Assembly (NCBI GenBank): GCA_014860005.1
Contig: JACZKP010000003.1
Location: forward strand, 1 to 64,000
Source of the DNA: Verrucomicrobiota bacterium
GTDB taxonomy: Bacteria > Verrucomicrobiota > Verrucomicrobiae > Limisphaerales > UBA11358
Length of the DNA stretch: 64,000 nucleotides
Direction: 5' to 3'
Part shown: piece by piece, positions 61,669 to 64,000 of the stretch
How the letters are laid out: each line of letters opens with the position of its first letter
Position numbering within the stretch: position 1 is the stretch's first letter
Notes under the pieces: model-generated
Database searches by the model: none
Told to the model about the DNA's origin: nothing
The model's input: only the letters and a program-made list of their open reading frames with translations
Program-made: the position numbers and the translations under genes

Positions 61669-63903
61669 ATGAAACACGCGGCCCTTTACCTGTTCGCACC
61701 TATGCTGGCGCTGGCTTTGGCGTCGTGCATAAGAAAACCGGATCAACCCCAAACCAACTCCATCGTGACCACCAACGCGACCCCCACAGTCCACTCGCAC
61801 ACCAACCGTCTCGCCCACGAAAAATCCCCCTACCTTCTCCAGCACGCGCACAATCCCGTGGACTGGTATGCGTGGGGCGAGGAGGCCTTCGCCAAGGCGA
61901 GCGCGGAGAACAAACCCATTTTCCTGAGCATCGGTTACTCAACGTGTCATTGGTGTCACGTCATGGAGCGCGAATCGTTCGAGGACGAGAAGATCGGCGC
62001 GTTCCTCAACGAACATTTCGTGAGCATCAAAGTGGACCGCGAAGAGCGACCGGACGTGGACAAAATCTACATGGCGTTCGTGCAATCAACAACTGGCTCG
62101 GGCGGCTGGCCGTTGAACGTCTTTCTCACGCCGGATCGCAAGCCGTTTTTCGGCGGAACCTACTTTCCGCCGGATGACCGTTACGGGCGCGGCAGCTTTC
62201 TGTCGGTGCTCGAGCAAATCGTGAAGGTGTGGCTGGAACGCCACGGCGAAGTCACTGCCTCCGCCGATGAAATCCACGCCCGCCTCGAGGCCGCCACGGG
62301 CAGGGTCGCCGCGTCAAATGTGGCGCTGACGCCGGAGGTGTTGCGCCGGGCGGGCGCGATGTTCAAGGACGCGTACGACCCGCGCCACGGCGGTTTCGGG
62401 AGCGCGCCAAAATTTCCCCAGCCCAGCCAGCCCGCGTTCCTGCTGCGCTATGCGAAACGATTCAAGGACGCCGAGGCCGCGCGCATGGTGCTGCACACCT
62501 GCGAGCGGATGGCGGCGGGCGGCATTCACGATCAACTCGGCGGCGGGTTTGCACGGTATTCCGTGGACGCGGAGTGGCTCGTGCCACACTTCGAGAAAAT
62601 GCTCTACGACAACGCGCAGCTCACCCAGCTCTATCTCGATGCGCATCTCGTGAGCAGCGAAACACGGAGTGATGGAGTGATGGAGAAATCGAGTGATGAA
62701 AGAAACAGCCCTCCAGCACTCCAACACTCCAGCACTCCTTTTGCCTCCGTCGCCGGCAACATTCTGGCTTACGTTCTTCGCGACATGACGCATCCCGAGG
62801 GGGGATTCTACTCCGCCGAAGACGCGGACAGCGAAGGGCACGAAGGCAAGTTCTACTGCTGGACACACGAGGAGTTGTCGAAGCTGCTCTCGCCGGAGGA
62901 ATTCAATGTGGCTGCGGCTTACTTTGGCATTACGAAGGAGGGAAACTTCGTTGATCACAGCCATCCCACGCCGCTGGCGGGACAGAATGTGTTGAGCATC
63001 GTGAATCCCGAAGTGACGACTGCCGACCGGCCGTTGCTTGAGGCGGCAATGCAGAAGCTGCGCGCGCTCCGTGCCAAACGCATTCGCCCGCACCTCGACG
63101 ACAAAATCCTCGCCTCTTGGAACGGCCTGATGCTCGGCGCGTTCGCGCGGGCCTACGCGGTGCTGGGCGATGAAACCTATCGCAATGCGGCGGAAAAGAA
63201 CGTGGCCTTCATTCAGGCGAAGCTTTGGGACGGAAAAGCGAAGACACTCTACCACCGCTGGCGCGACGGGGAGCGCGACAACGTGCAGTTGCTCGAAGCC
63301 TACGCCTTTCTGCTCGATGGGGTGATTCAACTGTACGAAGCCACAGTGGAAGCCAAGCACCTCGATTTTGCCATCGTGCTCGCGGAGGTCATGATCGCGA
63401 AATTTCACGATTCAGAGAACGGCGGCTTGTGGCAGACCGCCGCCGACGCCACGGATCTCATCCTAAGAGTGAAGGATGATTACGATGGCGCCGAGCCTTC
63501 CGGAAACTCCGTCGCCACGCTCGCTCTGTTGAAACTGGCCGCCATCACGGGCCGCGCGGATTTTCGCACGCTGGCGGAAGCCACCTTGCGTATGTTTGCC
63601 ACGCGTCTGGAGAAAATTCCGCAAGCCGTGCCTTACATGCTGCACGCGCTGGATTTCTGGCTGGAAGAACCGCACCGCGTTGTTATGGCCGGCGATCCCC
63701 ACTCCGCCAAAGCCCACGACCTGATCCACGCCGCGCACGCGGTCTATCAACCAAACAAAGTGGTTCTGGGCAACTCCGGCGCCGTCGAGGAATTCGCCAA
63801 ATCCCTGCCCGCGCAAGACGGCCCGGTGGTTTATCTCTGCACGGGCAATGCCTGTCAGCCGCCGACCGACAAGCCGGCAATGATTCAGGAAATGTTGCGG
63901 TGA
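61669..63903 (+). CDS. DUF255/YyaL-family lipoprotein, thioredoxin-like plus (alpha/alpha)6 barrel
   Basis: A 744-residue protein. ATG 61669 gives a lipoprotein signal (L-A-L-A-L-A-S-C). The N-terminal thioredoxin-like domain starts [12 protein letters not shown] and has the active-site pair Cys93-His-Trp-Cys96, then [11 protein letters not shown]. The rest is a six-hairpin glycosidase-like barrel ([26 protein letters not shown]). Family members include YyaL and human SPATA20; activity is uncertain. A ~25-residue segment before A-G-N-I-L-A-Y is encoded by a repeat-rich insertion at about 62663-62738. Confidence 0.9.
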   Translation: MKHAALYLFAPMLALALASCIRKPDQPQTNSIVTTNATPTVHSHTNRLAHEKSPYLLQHAHNPVDWYAWGEEAFAKASAENKPIFLSIGYSTCHWCHVMERESFEDEKIGAFLNEHFVSIKVDREERPDVDKIYMAFVQSTTGSGGWPLNVFLTPDRKPFFGGTYFPPDDRYGRGSFLSVLEQIVKVWLERHGEVTASADEIHARLEAATGRVAASNVALTPEVLRRAGAMFKDAYDPRHGGFGSAPKFPQPSQPAFLLRYAKRFKDAEAARMVLHTCERMAAGGIHDQLGGGFARYSVDAEWLVPHFEKMLYDNAQLTQLYLDAHLVSSETRSDGVMEKSSDERNSPPALQHSSTPFASVAGNILAYVLRDMTHPEGGFYSAEDADSEGHEGKFYCWTHEELSKLLSPEEFNVAAAYFGITKEGNFVDHSHPTPLAGQNVLSIVNPEVTTADRPLLEAAMQKLRALRAKRIRPHLDDKILASWNGLMLGAFARAYAVLGDETYRNAAEKNVAFIQAKLWDGKAKTLYHRWRDGERDNVQLLEAYAFLLDGVIQLYEATVEAKHLDFAIVLAEVMIAKFHDSENGGLWQTAADATDLILRVKDDYDGAEPSGNSVATLALLKLAAITGRADFRTLAEATLRMFATRLEKIPQAVPYMLHALDFWLEEPHRVVMAGDPHSAKAHDLIHAAHAVYQPNKVVLGNSGAVEEFAKSLPAQDGPVVYLCTGNACQPPTDKPAMIQEMLR
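62666..62738 (+). repeat. Hairpin-forming oligonucleotide repeat inside the DUF255 gene
   Basis: GGAGTGAT units (62666-62685) are inverted in ACTCCA-type units (62711-62738). The two arms pair imperfectly, and a further GAGTGATG lies between. The reading frame stays open and the encoded residues (Ser/Asp/Glu-rich) are foreign to the family. Confidence 0.8.
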
Positions 63904-63953
63904 TCACTCATGGATGCGGCAGAACATCGCTCTGACTCCGGCTTGGCCACGCA

Positions 63954-64000
63954 TCAGTCCAGCCGTGCCAGGCCGCGTTGAATGGCCGTGGTGGCGGCTT
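63954..64000 (-). CDS. Possible 3' end of a minus-strand gene cut by the window edge
   Basis: On the minus strand from the window edge one frame reads A-A-T-T-A-I-Q-R-G-L-A-R-L-D-stop, a plausible protein C-terminus. It is too short to name. Confidence 0.3.
   Translation of the reverse strand, partial: AATTAIQRGLARLD

Noticed and set aside
1..64000. tRNA, rRNA and riboswitch genes
   Set aside because: Scanned by eye for tRNA T-loop and anticodon arms, rRNA signatures and thiamine or cobalamin boxes; nothing convincing. thiL has no visible thi-box upstream.

Overview
The window looks like chromosomal DNA of a GC-rich Verrucomicrobiota bacterium, most likely the Pedosphaera/Limisphaera group (subdivision 3). 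This rests on family content: DUF1080/TIGR03067, ThuA and DUF1501 proteins, Tat-exported sugar isomerases, very large secreted repeat proteins sharing an F-[FY]-R C-terminal tail, pseudopilin-like C-termini, and REP-like hairpin repeats. No rRNA, tRNA, CRISPR array, plasmid or phage module was seen. Many starts were moved downstream of the longest open frame to the methionine (or GTG) that begins a signal peptide or conserved domain.

Layout. 0.1-7.3 kb: signalling cluster with a lone CheB-like methylesterase, a RuvC-like protein, a CheB-CheR-PAS fusion, a PAS histidine kinase and a NarL-type regulator. 7.5-10.1 kb: Tat-exported hydroxypyruvate-isomerase-like protein, a secreted cysteine-repeat protein and CutC. 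10.2-15.0 kb: two large secreted proteins built from an unrecognised ~185-residue module, one fused to an SGNH hydrolase. 15.1-21.4 kb: DUF456, rhomboid protease, AlgH, a 39-residue lipoprotein, transketolase and a coiled-coil membrane protein. 21.7-24.3 kb: a DUF1501 gene remnant split by an insertion sequence whose ends and 4-bp target duplication can be read directly. 24.4-28.3 kb: four-gene sugar operon (epimerase, DUF1080 hydrolase, ThuA, AEC permease). 28.7-41.0 kb: decayed secreted-protein tails, then three cell-surface giants including a 2385-residue RHS/YD protein. 41-46 kb: CoA ligase, small membrane proteins, thioesterase, exported methyltransferase and SMP-30 lactonase. 46.0-48.4 kb: VapBC toxin-antitoxin, then a receiver-ADP-ribosylglycohydrolase fusion overlapping a truncated pnuC. 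48.7-54.3 kb: arginine biosynthesis (argB, argD, argF) with unrelated genes between. 54.4-58.0 kb: tsaB, tsaE, a Uma2 nuclease, thiL and a CPBP protease on the minus strand. 58.0-61.4 kb: two secreted beta-propeller-like repeat proteins. 61.7-63.9 kb: a DUF255 lipoprotein.

How the parts fit. The kinase and regulator are 6 bp apart and follow the CheB-CheR-PAS protein by 12 bp, so they probably form one signalling unit. The sugar operon suits stepwise extracellular or periplasmic oxidation, isomerisation and hydrolysis of glycosides. The most unusual items are the receiver-ADP-ribosylglycohydrolase fusion translationally coupled to a nicotinamide-riboside transporter remnant, the four-copy secreted module, the exact 42-residue cysteine repeat, oligonucleotide-repeat insertions inside conserved genes (tsaE and the DUF255 gene), and a shared C-terminal tail on six secreted proteins.
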